DNA from: Ichthyophthirius multifiliis
Taxonomy: Eukaryota > Ciliophora > Oligohymenophorea > Hymenostomatida
Assembly (NCBI RefSeq): GCF_000220395.1
Contig: NW_004086164.1
Location: 1-64,000, forward strand
Length of the DNA: 64,000 bases
Direction of reading: 5' to 3'
Shown here: positions 11,201 through 24,199 of the stretch, piece after piece
Numbering within the stretch: position 1 is the first letter of the stretch
Layout: each line of letters begins with the position of its first letter
Position numbers and translations under genes: made by a program
Notes under the pieces: model-generated
The model's input: the letters and a program-made list of their open reading frames with translations, nothing else
Database searches by the model: none
What the model was told of the DNA's origin: nothing

Positions 11201-14200
11201 CTTTTATTATAGCTATTTAAGAGTTTATTTTAGTTACTCTTAATCTAAAGATTATAAATATGAAGACCTTCTAAATTCTTCAGCCTCATTTAAAATCTAT
11301 TAATATTACTATTTTAGTTCTTGTGTCTGCTTTTATTTTTATGTAGAAATATCTTAAATTTCTTTTTCTTTATTTTTAATTATAAATGCCTATTAATCAG
11401 TTTATTCTTAAAGTTTTTTAATTGCTTATTATAATTATTCCTTGTCTAAAGTTTAAACATATGATGATCTTCTAAACTCTTCGTGCTCATTCATTAATTA
11501 TTGATATTACTTTTATAAATCTTAATTTTTTTAGGTATAAGTTTTATTAAGATCGTTAATTTCTTTATCTTTATTTTATAGAATATATTGTTATTATTCA
11601 ATTTATTATTTAAGAGCTTTTTTTAATTATTCTTTATCTTAGTTTTCAATAAGCGATGACCTTCTTATTTCTTCAGCCTCATTAAATAATTAATAATATT
11701 TTTAATTTAATTCTTATTGTTATTGTTTGTGTTTCTCATTTAGATCATTTATTTCTTTTTCTTTATTATTAATAATGATTTTTAATTAATCGATATTTTA
11801 ATTAAGTTATTTGACAACCTATTACAACTATTCTTTATCTAAAGTTTACATATAAGAAGATCTCCTGTATTCTTCAGCTTCATTAAGCAATTATTAATAT
11901 TAATTTTAAAGTTCTAAATTTTTTTATAAATTATTTGCATTAATTTCACTTATTTCCTAATCTTTAAATTGTATTTTTTCTTTAAGCTTTTAGATAACTT
12001 ATAGTAATTAATCTTTATCTTAGACAGAAATTTAAGAAGATCTTCTTAAATCTTCAGCTTCATTAAGTAATTATTAATATTATTATTCCAAATCTTTATT
12101 TAACTTAGATTTTTTAATATTATTATCTTTATAATCATTTAATTCATTATCCTTATTTAAAATAATAGTTTACAACTAATTTATTTATTCTTAAAGTTTT
12201 TTAACTACTTACTGTAATTATTCTTTATCTAATTATTACATATAAGAAGATCTTCTATAATCTTCGTATTCATTTATTAATTATTAATATTATTATTATT
12301 ATTCGTGTTTTTATTTTGCTTTTTGATTATTAATATCATTTATTTCTTTATCTTTATTTTAAATTATAATTTATTATTAATCAATTTTCTCTTATAATTA
12401 TTTAACAACTTATTGCAATTATTCTTTATCTAAAGTTTACATATAAGATGATCGTCTAATTTCTTCTGCTTCATGTAATAACTATTAATATTAATTTTAT
12501 ATTTCTTAGTTTTTTTTTTAATTATTAGCATTAATATCATTAATCTCTTTATCTTTATTTTTAATGATTAATATTTATTAATCGATTTGTTCTTAAAGTT
12601 TTTTAACTATTTGTTTTAATTATTCTTGATCTAAAGTTTGCAAATATGATGATCTTCTAAATTCTTCATGTTCATTAAGCAATTATTAATATTAATTTTG
12701 AAGTTCTTCATTTTTCTTTTAATTGTTTAAATTTATTTCAACTATTTCTTTATCTTTATTTTTGAGAATTAATTATTATTATTCTAATTTTTATTAAATT
12801 TATTTAAGAGCAGCTTATAATTAATCTTTGTCTAAAGATTATAAATATGAAGACCTTCTGAATTCTTCTGCTTCATTAAACAATTATTAATATTATTAAA
12901 TTAAGTCATCATTTTCTTTTTTGTTTCTTGTGGTAATTTCATTTATCTCTTTATCTTTATTTTAAATTAAAATTTATTATTAATCAATTTTCTCTTATAA
13001 TTATTTAGTTAATTATTATAATTATTCTTTGTCCAATGTTTACATATAAGAAGATCTTCTAATTTCTTCAGTTTCACTAAATAATTGTTGATACTATTTT
13101 ACTAAATCTTAATTTTACTTTTGACTTTTATCATTAATTTCATTTATTTCTTTGTCTTTATTTTTAATTATATATGCCTATTAATCAATTTGTTCTTAAA
13201 GTTTTTTAATTGCTTATTATAATTATTCCTTGTCTAAAGTTTAAACATATGATGATCTTCTAAACTCTTCGTGCTCATTCATTAATTATTGATATTACTT
13301 TTATAAATCTTAATTTTTTTAGGTATAAGTTTTATTAAGATCGTTAATTTCTTTATCTTTATTTTATAGAATATATTGTTATTATTCAATTTATTATTTA
13401 AGAGCTTTTTTTAATTATTCTTTATCTTAGTTTTCAATAAGCGATGACCTTCTTATTTCTTCAGCCTCATTAAATAATTAATAATATTTTTAATTTAATT
13501 CTTATTGTTATTGTTTGTGTTTCTCATTTAGATCATTTATTTCTTTTTCTTTATTATTAATAATGATTTTTAATTAATCGATATTTTAATTAAGTTATTT
13601 GACAACCTATTACAACTATTCTTTATCTAAAGTTTACATATAAGAAGATCTCCTTTATTCTTCATTCTCACTTTAAATTTATTATAACTATTATTAGTAA
13701 TCTTAATTTTATTTAGTAATTTAATTATTTAATTCATTTATTTACTTATCTTTATTTGATATTAAAATTAATAATTCATCTATTTTTTCTTATAATTACT
13801 TTACAACTTTAGTTATATTTTCTTTGTCCATATTTTAAACATATGAAGATCTTCTTATTTCTTCATTTTAATTTTAATATTCTACACATTTTTGCATAGT
13901 TTAGCTATTTTCTTGTTTTAATCTTTCATATTATTCATGTAACATTCTAAGTGCTTTTTCAAGCTCTTAATATTATAATTCAATGCCTTTTTTATCTGAA
14001 ACAGATAATTAATGGTTATTTTAAATATTTTTATTTTCTTATTAAAGATTTTAGATTTATTAGTTAAGTTAAGTTATTTCTTAAGATAAAACAAGTACTT
14101 ATTATTGATTTTATTTAATAATATGTAACATATCTTCATCCTTTTATTTAATTTTCTTTTCAAAATCTTAAATTTAGAGTTTAATTCCTTAATTTTCATA

Positions 14201-15026
14201 TGTAGACAATCTATTTTCATTAATTTAATTTTCTTAATTTTAAATAACTTTGCACAATTCTTCTATTTTCACTTACATTAATTAGTTGCATCTTCCCAAA
14301 TTTTAATTATCTATTTCATATTACTAATTAAGCTTATTTAATTCAATTAATTTTCTGTTTTACTCTTCAAAAGTAGCCTATTATTAAATAAACTTTTCTT
14401 CAATTAATTAGTTTTGTTGTTTTTTTGTTTAACCTTCATTTATTTATTATTATAAAAGTTTTATTTTGTTATTCTAATTTATATTAATTTCACTTAATTT
14501 CTTTAATTCTTCAGCTACTAATAATAATTAAGAAGAAGTTTCTTGATTTTAACTTTCCAAAGATTTATTTAATGATTATAATTCTTATATTTATTAATAA
14601 TATTTGGCTACTAATTAATCTTCTTCAGATTTTTATTTGACAGCTCTTTTTAATTTCTAATCTTCTTATTCAAATTAACTAAGTTTGTTATTTAATATCA
14701 TTATAGTACTTTCATACTAAATACAATTATTTTTAAATTATTCATTTTCGATTTAAAGTCTTCTATTTGAATCTGTTAAAATAACTATTTGTTCTTCAAA
14801 GTTAGCTAGCTAAGAACTTAATTTTATTTAATTTTCTTTAGATTTTACTAATTAAGTATTCATTCTTTCTAATTCAGATATTAACTAAGCAACATCATTT
14901 TCAGACTTTTTTAATGTAGAATAAATTATATAAAAATATTAAAAATATTTTATTTTAAATAAAATTATTTATTAATATATAAACATAAATATAAGTAATA
15001 AAAAAAATGTGTATATATATATATAA

Positions 15027-15066
<40 letters not shown>

Positions 15067-15534
15067 TTTTTTATTTAAATTAAAATTACATATTGTTGAT
15101 TTTTATCTTTTTTAAAAATTTATAATTCAGCTTGCAATTAAGAAACTTTTTATCGAAGCTATTCAATTTACTAATTTTTTTCTCTTACAATTTAATTTAG
15201 TTATTCTGTATAATATCCTTCAGTACTATATAATCCTCCCTTCTATGGAGAAACAGACATAGCGTTTTTATTAACTTTTCTTAGTCTAAATAATTAAAAT
15301 ATATTTAAAATATATTCATTTATATGTGTTTTTTTACCCATGAGGTACTTATGTTTATGATATACGTTCATTTCTAGGCATAAGATCAGGAGTTGGGCCT
15401 TTTATAGGATTTGTGGAAGGCAAATTACGGTTTTAAGTATAATTTGCACGATATGTAGATGACAAAACACCTCCTATACCACTACGGTTTGGTGAATGAA
15501 GGAATATACTTCTTTACGGTGTTTATTTGTTCAT
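8290..15534 (-). CDS. Giant coiled-coil protein with ~66-residue tandem repeats
   Basis: Minus-strand gene of 7.2 kb, about 2,300 residues if nearly all is coding. ATG at 15534; the last exon ends LLERLQNEEILIQ then TGA (8292-8290). The N-terminus is basic and S/T/P-rich (MNKQTPQRSIFLHSPN, then GIGGVLSSTY), followed after the first intron by near-continuous heptad-type coiled coil rich in Q, E, K, L. From about 10.1 to 13.9 kb it is built of ~200-bp units (66-67 residues); each carries a core like RRSSYMQTLDKEQLQQL and then NKDKEINEIN. Several short introns interrupt the ends; one of about 184 bp (14906-15089) contains a TA microsatellite. The length and regular repeats suggest a structural cytoskeletal, basal-body or cortical protein. 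The GGVLSS patch recalls IFT74, but the rest does not match, so no family name is given. Confidence 0.88.
10719..11173. repeat. 455-bp block duplicated exactly at 12306-12760
   Basis: Identical by eye to 12306-12760, offset 1,587 bp (about 8 repeat units). Identity ends abruptly on both sides, where sequences return to ordinary repeat divergence. This indicates recent unequal exchange or gene conversion, or a mis-assembly. Confidence 0.9.
11405..11866. repeat. 462-bp block duplicated exactly at 13193-13654
   Basis: Identical by eye to 13193-13654, offset 1,788 bp (9 repeat units). The offset differs from that of the neighbouring duplicated block by one unit, so the two were not copied as a single intact segment, or a unit was lost between them. 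Confidence 0.9.
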
Positions 15535-16122
15535 GTTTTTTTGAAATTAATGTTTTTTATTTGAAATTTAAATAGTAAATAAATTTTATTTTTAATTTTT
15601 TTTTTTGCAATTTAAATAATTTTGAAATAAGAAAATATATAAAAATAAATAGGAAATTAATAATATTTATATAAAAGTAAAAAAAATAAAATAAATAAGA
15701 AAAAAAAATATGTATCTTATTACATGTAAAAATAAATATTTAATTTAAAAAATAAATTATCTTATTTAATATAATTATATTTTTTAAAAATAAAAAATAT
15801 TTGATAATAAATGAATAATTTGAAAAAGTTATATAATTTAACTTATTAATAATTATATATTTTTTAATTATATTTTATAAATACTACTTTGTTTATATTT
15901 TTTTAAAAAATTATCGTTTTATATAACAAAATAAAATATCTATTTATTAAATTAAGAAAAGAATAAAATAAATATTTATTTTATATCCATTAATAAATTA
16001 ATAATAGTTAAATTATAAAATACTATTCTTTACTTATTTTGAATTGTATAAAATATAATTATTTAGATTTTATATTAAATAATTTAAATTCAAAATTCTT
16101 CGAAAAAATAAATAAAGTAATA
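15535..16122. other. Divergent intergenic region
   Basis: About 590 bp between the divergent starts of the giant coiled-coil gene and the EF-hand gene; presumably carries both promoters. Very AT-rich with A and T runs, no recognisable motif. Confidence 0.6.
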
Positions 16123-17491
16123 ATGTCTAAAAAATAATAAATAAAATAGCTATTTGAAAATATTGATTCTAATAAAAATGGACATTTATCAGTTGAAGAA
16201 TTCTCTATATTTTCAAAAGAAATTAATCCTCCGTTAACAACATAAGAGCAAGAGAAAGTATATATATAAAAATAATATTATTTTCTAAAAATTAATTAGA
16301 TTTTTGATTGCATGGATTTAAATAAAGATGGAGTAATATCATTTAATGAATTTTATTAATGGTTTTAGTACAATAAAGAAGAAAACTTATAAAAACTTTT
16401 TAATTTTAAAATAAATATAGAGAAAAACATAGAAAATTTAATAAAATAAATGCAAAATATAAACAATTAAAAACGAAATTAAATAAAAAATACGCATTTT
16501 AATTAATATAATATTTAAGTAGGAAATATTTAAAAAGAAGATCATCTATTTTAATTAAGTTTTTTTATTTATTCCCATATTGAAGCTATAAAATTTATTG
16601 AAAAATACTATTAAAAACTATAAATAAAAGATAACTATCCTTCCATAATAATAAAAATAGAATGTTGTAATGCAAAGGAATACATAAATGAATTTAAAGT
16701 AAAAAACATAATATTAAAATATAAAATTAAAATTAAAATAGGAATAATTTGATAAAATTTATGATTTTGTAGAGAATTTTCACCCTTAAGTTTCAGTTTA
16801 TTTAAAATTAATAGACATAAAACTAGAGTTATATGAAGAAAATTATATTCTATTATCAATAACATCATAAATAGATATTGTATAAGATATTTTAGATAAA
16901 TATAATTAATTAATCAAGAATTTTAATTATGAAGATTAAAGTTTAATCTTTAATATTTAATTTAAATCTGATTTGGACATAAAAAAATTTATTGAAGACT
17001 TAGACGTTGTATTTCACAACGAATTGTATAAAAATATGTATTTTAAAGCTGAAATAAAAATAACATAATACATCCATCAATACATTATACAAATTTTAAG
17101 TAAAAATGTAATTAAATAAATAAAAAAAGGGAATATAGTAAGGAAAAAGAATTTATTTTAAAGCTTATTTAGTCTACTTAAAGGAGTAGATATATAATTA
17201 GATTTCGAATCTTTATTTGATTTTTTTAAAACTCAAATGAGTAATTCAAAGTAAAATTTTTGGAGCATTACTAAACAATAAAGAAAGAAAATTAGCAAAT
17301 AAATACCTTAATTACCTATTATTGATGAAACTATTGAGTTTTTGAAAAAAAAATGTTAAAATACTAATATTAACATTTTTATTTCAATTCCTGGTTTTGT
17401 TTTTGATTTTTAATTTAAAACTTAGAATTTTAGTTAAATAATAGAAGCTTATTTAGGAAAAATTAATGATTCTGATTTCATAAAACAATGA
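16123..17491 (+). CDS. EF-hand protein with long novel C-terminal region
   Basis: Three exons (16123-16257, 16300-16698, 16742-17491; introns 42 and 43 bp) encode 427 residues. Two EF-hand loops lie at the N-terminus: DSNKNGHLSVEEF (near residue 20) and DLNKDGVISFNEF (near 57), each with the Asp, Gly-6 and terminal Glu expected of a calcium site. The remaining 330 residues are K/N/I-rich, predicted soluble, and match nothing I recognise. Probably a calcium-responsive protein of unknown role. The ciliate code is essential; the stop is TGA. Its end lies 116 bp from the end of the convergent CRAL-TRIO gene. Confidence 0.85.
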
Positions 17492-17607
17492 ATCATAAAT
17501 TTAAATATAATTAATTTAATAGTTAAAAAAAAAAAAATTTAATATTATTTTTTTAAAAAAAAAATCATATTTGTTAATTATAAATAAATTAAAAATAATG
17601 ATTCTTT

Positions 17608-18904
17608 TCACAAACAACATTAACAATTATATTTAGGTTAATCAATTTAATTTTTTAAAATTTAATCATTATTTTATTCATTTTATTATGTGTGTAGTAT
17701 ATTTAAAAAATTTCCAGATTAAAAATGAGAAAGATCTTAAAAAGAATAATATTCTTAACTAAAATCGTGTTAATTATGGAGTTAATCTATTTTTTAAAAA
17801 GTATTTACTGGAGGCCTATATTTTTTTAAATTTAATTTTATATATTTGAATATATTATATAATTACCAAAATTAAGTTTAATTTTCAGCTGTTCCTCCAT
17901 ATTTTTCTTCAAGCTAGTCAGCATTTATTCCAAAAGATTGAAATTAATGAAACTAGTCTTTCGACAAGAAACATATTTTATTTAAATTATCTTATCTTAA
18001 AAAAGCTTAAAAAATAAAAAAATAAAAAAAATATTTCGCATATTATTTTTACCAGAAACAAGTTACCACCCTTATCTAAAAATCCAACTTGGGTTCGTAA
18101 TTATTAATCTATGTAAAATACAAACGTAATTAGTAGTCATACAGTTAATTAACTAAACTAAAGCCTTTTTTTATTGATTTTTTTATTTAATAAATAAAAA
18201 ATAAAACATTAAAATCTAAGTCAAATAAGCCTTATCCATTAGTTTCTATTATAATTATCCAATTTTCAACTTTTCCTTTAACAAACATATATTTATTAAC
18301 AGTATTCAATATTTTACATAGAGCAGCAATTATATTTACCATTTCTTGTTTTCCAGCTTTCAAAGCTTTTAGCTTATCGGCATTTATTATTACAATTGGT
18401 CTGTATTGATTATCTCTTCCAAAAGTATAAATAAAACCTGCATTTAAGTATTTATCAATTATTTATTGTTAAGGATTTTAAATTTATTAATTATTTAACC
18501 ATTAAATATGATTTTTTATAGTTTCAAATGATTTTTTATAATTAAAGTCTTATACATATAAATATTTTAAACTTGTTATCCTTTCCCATCTTTTTATTTC
18601 TTTTATTAAAATTTTTTGTATTTAATACTTTATTGGTAGATTAATATTTTATTGTTTTAAAAAATCTTCAAATTGATTAATTTCTTACTCTTCTTGATCT
18701 GTCAACGTCACATTATAAAAAATATTTCTAATTTTTTTTCCATTTGATTTTTTAGCTAAAATATAGTTTTCTATTTTTATAATAATTGTAATTTCTTTAT
18801 TAAAATTATCTTTTTTTAAAAAAATTTTTACAATCATGATTTATATTATAGACATCTGCTGGAGGATGTAAATACTTAAAAAGTTCTTTTTCATCTTCAT
18901 TCAT
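17608..18904 (-). CDS. CRAL-TRIO (Sec14-like) lipid-binding protein
   Basis: Start at ATG 18904 (MNEDEKELFKYLHPPADV), stop TGA at 17610-17608. Four short introns are needed. The CRAL-TRIO signature is clear: NAGFIYTFGRDNQYRPIVII (central strand), the middle LINCMTTNYVCILHRLIITN with PSWIF, and DQLEEKYGGTAEN near the end, which is the usual L..EYGG closing motif. Sec14-like proteins bind phosphoinositides, phosphatidylcholine or other hydrophobic ligands and act in lipid transfer and membrane traffic; ciliates have many. An acidic, Q-rich tail of about 60 residues follows the domain. Ligand cannot be inferred. Confidence 0.9.
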
Positions 18905-19176
18905 TTTTTTTATATATTTAAAATTAATTATGTAATTTATATTATTTTTTGATTAAAAATAGAAAAAATATAATGATATGAATTTAATAAAATTTTTTAT
19001 GTCAAAAAATTATAAAATTATATAAAACAATATATAATTTATTACAAGTATAATATAAAATTAATATTTTTTTAAAAAAATTAATTATTATATTTAAATT
19101 AAACAAATATTTTTTTATTTTTTAAAAGTGCATTAAAAAAAATCTATATAAAAAAAATATTTATATAAATTTAAAT

Positions 19177-20575
19177 ATGAACCAATAATAATTATAAAAC
19201 ATAGATTTAAATTTAATATAAATTGAAAAAACAAATTAGATTCTTTTAAATATAGAAAACAAATTAAAAAAATGCCCATCATCTAATAAAAAGCTTTTAG
19301 TATATGATTTTAATGAAAAAAGTGTATCCTAAAATAATATTAATATTAACTAAAATGCATAATTTAATTTTAATCAATAAGATTAAAATTTAAATAATTC
19401 ATAAATTTCAATAAAAAATAGTGATGAATTAGATAAATAAATATTTTAATTATAAAGTAGATTTAATAATATAAAAAATATAAGATAAGGATATTCTAAT
19501 AATATAAATAATAATGAAGATTATCAATAAAGCATTTCTCCTAATACTTATGTTGACAATAATTAAGAAAATCTATTTTAAAAATTAAAAAAAATGTAAG
19601 AGTTATATTTAAATAGGACTTCAATTCTCGAAGATAGAATAAATTTATTAGAAAAAGAAAATTACTAACTTAAACAAGAAAATAATTAATTAAAAGTTAA
19701 ATTTTAAATATAAAATAATAAATAAAACGAAAATAATAATGAAATTAATATTTTGAAATAAGAGAATGAAATCCTTAAATAAAAAATAGAATTTTCGAGG
19801 TACATAATAATAAATATATATTTTATTTTTTAAAAAAAAACAAAGATAATAAAATTAATAATAAATATATGTATAAAATACTGAATAAGTAAACTAATTT
19901 TTAATATAAAAATAAATTTAGAATTAAAGTTAGTTATAAAAAGAGGAAAGTGAAATAATTAATTAAAATAGTTAAAGTTAATTTTTTTAGGGTTCTGATT
20001 TCAAAATTAATTAAAACAAAGAAAATATTAGCAAATAAAATATATAAAATAAGCCTCCTATAGTCAAAAAATCAAATAAAAAAAAACATGAAATATAATA
20101 AACAACTTAAATGAAAAATAAATAATAATAAGATAATTCAAATTTTATAGAACATTTTAACATTAAATTTAATAAGTTAAAAAAAATGCTTGAAAATGAA
20201 AAAAAATAAGCAAATAATAAATCATTAAAAACAGATAATACTATAAAAAAATTAAATCAAAATTCTTCTTTAAACATTAAAAAAAAAAAAATTCTTCATT
20301 ATCTTCAATATATAGAAAGTGAAATGAAATTATTGATAAATCGATTTTTTAATAAAAAAAACATATATAATTAGTTTAAAAAAAATATTTTTTTTAATGA
20401 TTATATTTTTTCAAAAAAATAACAATAATAGTATATTTATTAAAGTAATATACATTTTTTTATTTAAAGCAATTATAATATTGTTTTTATCATTTATATT
20501 GATGTGTAAAAATAAATTGATATATAAAATAAAATTATTTAATTTAAAAATGACAATATGCTCATAACAATCTGA
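19177..20575 (+). CDS. N/Q-rich coiled-coil hypothetical protein
   Basis: Start ATG 19177 (MNQQQLQNIDLNLIQIE). The first exon runs to 19799; the best junction is an unusually long 172-bp intron (19800-19971) that joins ...KIEFS to SQSQFFQGSDFK. It then stays open to TGA at 20573-20575. Asparagine and glutamine are very abundant. Residues about 145-210 form a coiled coil (LEDRINLLEKENYQLKQE), and the C-terminal half is lysine-rich with a second helix (FNKLKKMLENEKKQ). No family recognised. It ends 41 bp before the end of the convergent RRM gene. Confidence 0.6.
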
Positions 20576-20616
20576 TTTATATTTACTTAATTTTGTATAT
20601 TTGAATTATTTAAAAA

Positions 20617-21714
20617 TCAATTATTTTTAGGTTTAAAAATCTTTTTTTTAAATTTTTATTAAATAAGTAATAATATTTTATAAATATTTACTTTCTTTTG
20701 AATTGGTAGAAACTTTTTATTTGTATTATTAAAAACATTTTTATCTTTTTAAAAGTTATTATTCTTTACAAATCTTTTTTTATTTTAATAAAACTATTGT
20801 TACTCATTTTATCTCTATTCTTTTACTTTTAACCTCTAAATAGCATATTCTTAGTTTTTAGAGTCTCTCTGTTTTTATTTTTTAATTAATTTTTTCTCAG
20901 GCACTGCTTTCTTTACCCTTATACTTCTTTTTTCTAAAAGGCTTCCATTCTTTAGCAAGGCATTTTTAAAACTCAAAATATCCTCAAAATATATATAACC
21001 AAAGCCTTTTCCATTATGGGTATAAGGATCTCGAATAATTCTTAAGTTTTAAATATTTCCACAATCAATAAAATGGTTTCTTAATGCTTCTTCTGTAATT
21101 TAAAAAGGAAGATTTCCTATAAAAATAGTTTTTGTATAATCAAGCTTTTTTAAATTTAAAAATAAATTAATATATATATTTTTTTTACTGTTTTTTATCC
21201 AGCTCTATCTACTCTTATATGCTTTTACATTAATTCAATGTTATTAGCTTGTAGAGCATATTCAGTTTCCTCTTCAGAAGAAAACATCACATAAGCAGTT
21301 TTGCAATCTGCACCTTCTTTATACTTTTTTAATAAAAAATTATTAATTTTGCTATTAATCATATTTTACTTATTTTAGCATTATTGCAGCTTTTTTTCCA
21401 ATTTTACTTTTTTCAACTGGAATTGAACGGAACCATATTTTTTCTATTTTTCCATATTACTTAAATATTTTTTAGATATCTTTAGATTTTGCATTTATAT
21501 GTATATTTCCTACAAAAACAGTTCTTTACTCTTCCTCTTTTTATAATTTTTCTAAATCTATTTCTTATTATTATTAATTATCTTAGTTTTATTCTTATAT
21601 TGTAGGTTAAACTATTTATGTAATTTACTTATCAAAAAGATTACTAACTTATTATAATTTTAAGCTTTTTTTATTTTAATTTTATAACAAATTTGTAAGT
21701 AATGATTCACTCAT
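20617..21714 (-). CDS. Two-RRM nucleolar protein, RBM34/Nop12-like
   Basis: Start ATG 21714, stop TGA at 20619-20617, two or three introns. A Q-rich N-terminus is followed by RRM1 (RNP2 TVFVGNIHINA; helix KDIQKIFKQYGKIEKIWF; long loop VEKSKIGKKAAIM; RNP1-like KTAYVMFSSEEE) and RRM2 (RNP2 TIFIGNLPFQITEEALRNHF; IDCGNIQNLRIIRDP; RNP1 GKGFGYIYFED). The split RRM1 with the basic insert and the GKGFGYIYF second RRM are typical of RBM34/yeast Nop12, a nucleolar pre-60S assembly factor. The C-terminus is basic and Q-rich, as in that family. Likely role: 25S/5.8S rRNA processing in the nucleolus. Confidence 0.88.
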
Positions 21715-21907
21715 TTTTCTTATATTTTTTTATTAATTAAATTTAATAAAAATATATTTTAGCTTATATAATAAAATCAATAAATATATACTTTTTATTT
21801 AACTTTTTTTAGATATTCTTTTTATAAAAATTTTATAAAATTATTATTAATTAAAATTAAAATTAATTAGGTTTATAGTAGTTAAATTTTTTAATGAATT
21901 AATAATA

Positions 21908-22465
21908 ATGTTGACAAAAAAAACATATAATTATTTCAAATAATATCAAAAAATAGAAGAAAATTAAGTTTCTAGTTAAATTTTAACAAATTAAAATAAA
22001 TTTTATATTCCTATTTAATAAATTTTCTAATTTTATATAAAAAATATAATTATCAGAAATATGTTCTTTTTTAAAATAAAACATCATAAATGATACCTAT
22101 TCAGATTTAAAAAGCTTATTATTTTTATAATATTTCATACGAATTTATCAACTAAAATAAAACTAAAAAAGTAAATATATATAATATATAAAAAAAAAAG
22201 TTTTATAAAAATAATACTTTTGAATAATCACAAAATTTCGAAATAATTATAAATTCAATAAAAGTTATACAATAAGTAATTACTAAAGAGATTTAGTGGG
22301 TCTTTTGCGCATTATAGAAGTTCTAGAAGGCGAAATAAAGCTTTTTCTGAGATAAATAAATATAAAATAGATTTATTGTTTAGATAGAATTTGTAAGAAT
22401 TTTATATGTTCAAGTGCATTTCCAATAAAAAAACTGATTTATTTAATTTTATTTAAAAAAAATGA
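21908..22465 (+). CDS. Possible small gene, frame unresolved
   Basis: ATG at 21908 opens about 60 codons rich in Q, N, F and K before TGA at 22091. Downstream, 22201-22465 is open with a coding-like basic segment (RFSGSFAHYRSSRRRNKAFS) and ends in TGA. A short intron around 22171-22200 could join pieces but no phase combination I tried links start and end cleanly. Base composition is richer than the flanks. No family recognised; may be a small gene or a remnant. Confidence 0.3.
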
Positions 22466-24199
22466 TGATAATATCAAAAATATAAGCATTTAATATATTA
22501 TTAAAATTTTATATTTATATATATTAATGTAAAAATATGAATTTAAGATATTTATAATTTATTGTATATTAATAATAATAAACAATATATTAAAAATAAT
22601 TTATTTATAAAAAAATTGAAGTATTTTTACAGAAGTAAGTTTCATATGAAATCAATCGGAAGAGCAACTTGATTTCAAAACTAAAATCCTTAAATATAAG
22701 ATAATTATATAGATGTAAATAATTATAAAAATTTAAAAATCTAAATTTATACTTCAAAAGATTTTAACTGAAAATGTAAACCCGACAAATATATTTTACG
22801 CAAAGGAATAAAATTTTATCTTTATCTTTTAACAATTATAAGATAAACAAATAATTTTAATTTAAAAATTGAATCCAATATTTTTTAAATATAATGAATA
22901 TACTAAATGACATATAATTTAAAAATATAATAATTATTTTAATTTAGAAAATTAATAATAATAAAATAATTCTATATAAAACTCTTTGAAAGTACCAATA
23001 CATTTTAAAGAAAAATAATAAGATTCCTAAATTTAGAATTTTTATAAGCTAAATAAATATTAATCTGATTTATAAAAGACTTTCCGATTAAATGCAAAAT
23101 AATATGTTTATAGTGATTTATAACAAAACTAAATATTTCAATATTTTAAATAAATAAAATAGTATAATTTAATAAACTTGAAATTATTAATTTATATTAT
23201 AAGATTGTTTTAAAAATATTTAATTAAAAAAATATATATTGATTTATTAAATTTTTAAATGGGTTTAGATAGATAAATATTTTCGAATTTAAAATCTAAT
23301 TATATTTGATAATTTATGTGATTAAAATTCTTAAAATTTAGAGTAGACATATATTCTAAACAACAGAAAAAGAAAGCAATAATTTAATAGTATAGAATAA
23401 TTCGAAAATAATTAAATTTACTTAAAAAATAGTTGATATAATTAATTTAAATAATATTAAATATGGTGAAATAGTATATTTTTAGCATAATAAATAAAAA
23501 TATTAATTTCTAAATAATTAATTAATTAAAGTAAATGAATTACAAAAAAGTAAATGAATTACAAAATAATTTTTGTTATATATATATTGAAATATAAAAA
23601 AAATTATTATAAGCATATTTTAAAATTTTTTAATTTAAAATTCAAATTATATAATAATTATCAAATAAATGAATATAATAAAATATTTAAATAATAAGTA
23701 AATAAATAATATTTATAATATATTTATATTAATATATAATATTTTTTAATTTTTCACAATTTTTTGAATTATTAATATTTAGGATTTAAAATTATTTATT
23801 TAATTTTATTATTTATAAATAATATAAGTATTATAATTTATTTTAAAATATTAATTTTTTATAAAACATATAAAATTATTTCTTATAATATTTTCTAATT
23901 TAAATAAAATATTTTTATATATTAACGCAAAGAAAAAATTTTAAAATTGTTATATCAAAAAAAAAAAAAATCATAAATTTTTTTATATAATTAAAAAATT
24001 ATCAAATGAAATAATAAATAAAATTAATTAGTAATATATTATTAAAATTTATTTTTATATTTTAATATTTTAATAATTGATAAAGAAATAATAATATAAA
24101 TTTACCTGAAAAATATATATATTATTTAAAGAAAGAAAATATATAATATATTATTTATAAAATAAAACAATAAATAATTGAAATTAAAAAAATTAAAAA
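22466..24199. other. Intergenic, no supported gene
   Basis: 1.7 kb, AT-rich. One plus-strand frame from about 22627 to 23600 has long open segments but contains at least five in-frame TGAs spaced as expected by chance. No motifs seen. Confidence 0.5.

Larger units (their letters stand above)
10130..13900 (-). repeat. Tandem coding repeat, ~19 units of ~200 bp
   Basis: On the plus strand the anchor (A)AGAAGATCTTCT, or variants GATGATC and GAAGACC, recurs near 10257, 10459, 10655, 10861, 11062, 11261, 11462, 11655, 11856, 12036, 12246, 12447, 12648, 12847, 13050, 13250, 13443, 13645 and 13846. Mean spacing is about 199 bp, which keeps frame at 66-67 codons. Units are diverged except for the duplicated blocks listed next. 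Confidence 0.9.

Noticed and set aside
15134-15534. IFT74 assignment for the giant coiled-coil gene from the N-terminal GGVLSS patch
   Set aside because: IFT74 is about 600 residues and lacks 66-residue repeats; only a short patch resembles it.
22627-23600. Plus-strand frame with several open stretches of 40-80 codons that look protein-like
   Set aside because: At least five in-frame TGAs, spaced about as expected by chance at this base composition, and no family motif.
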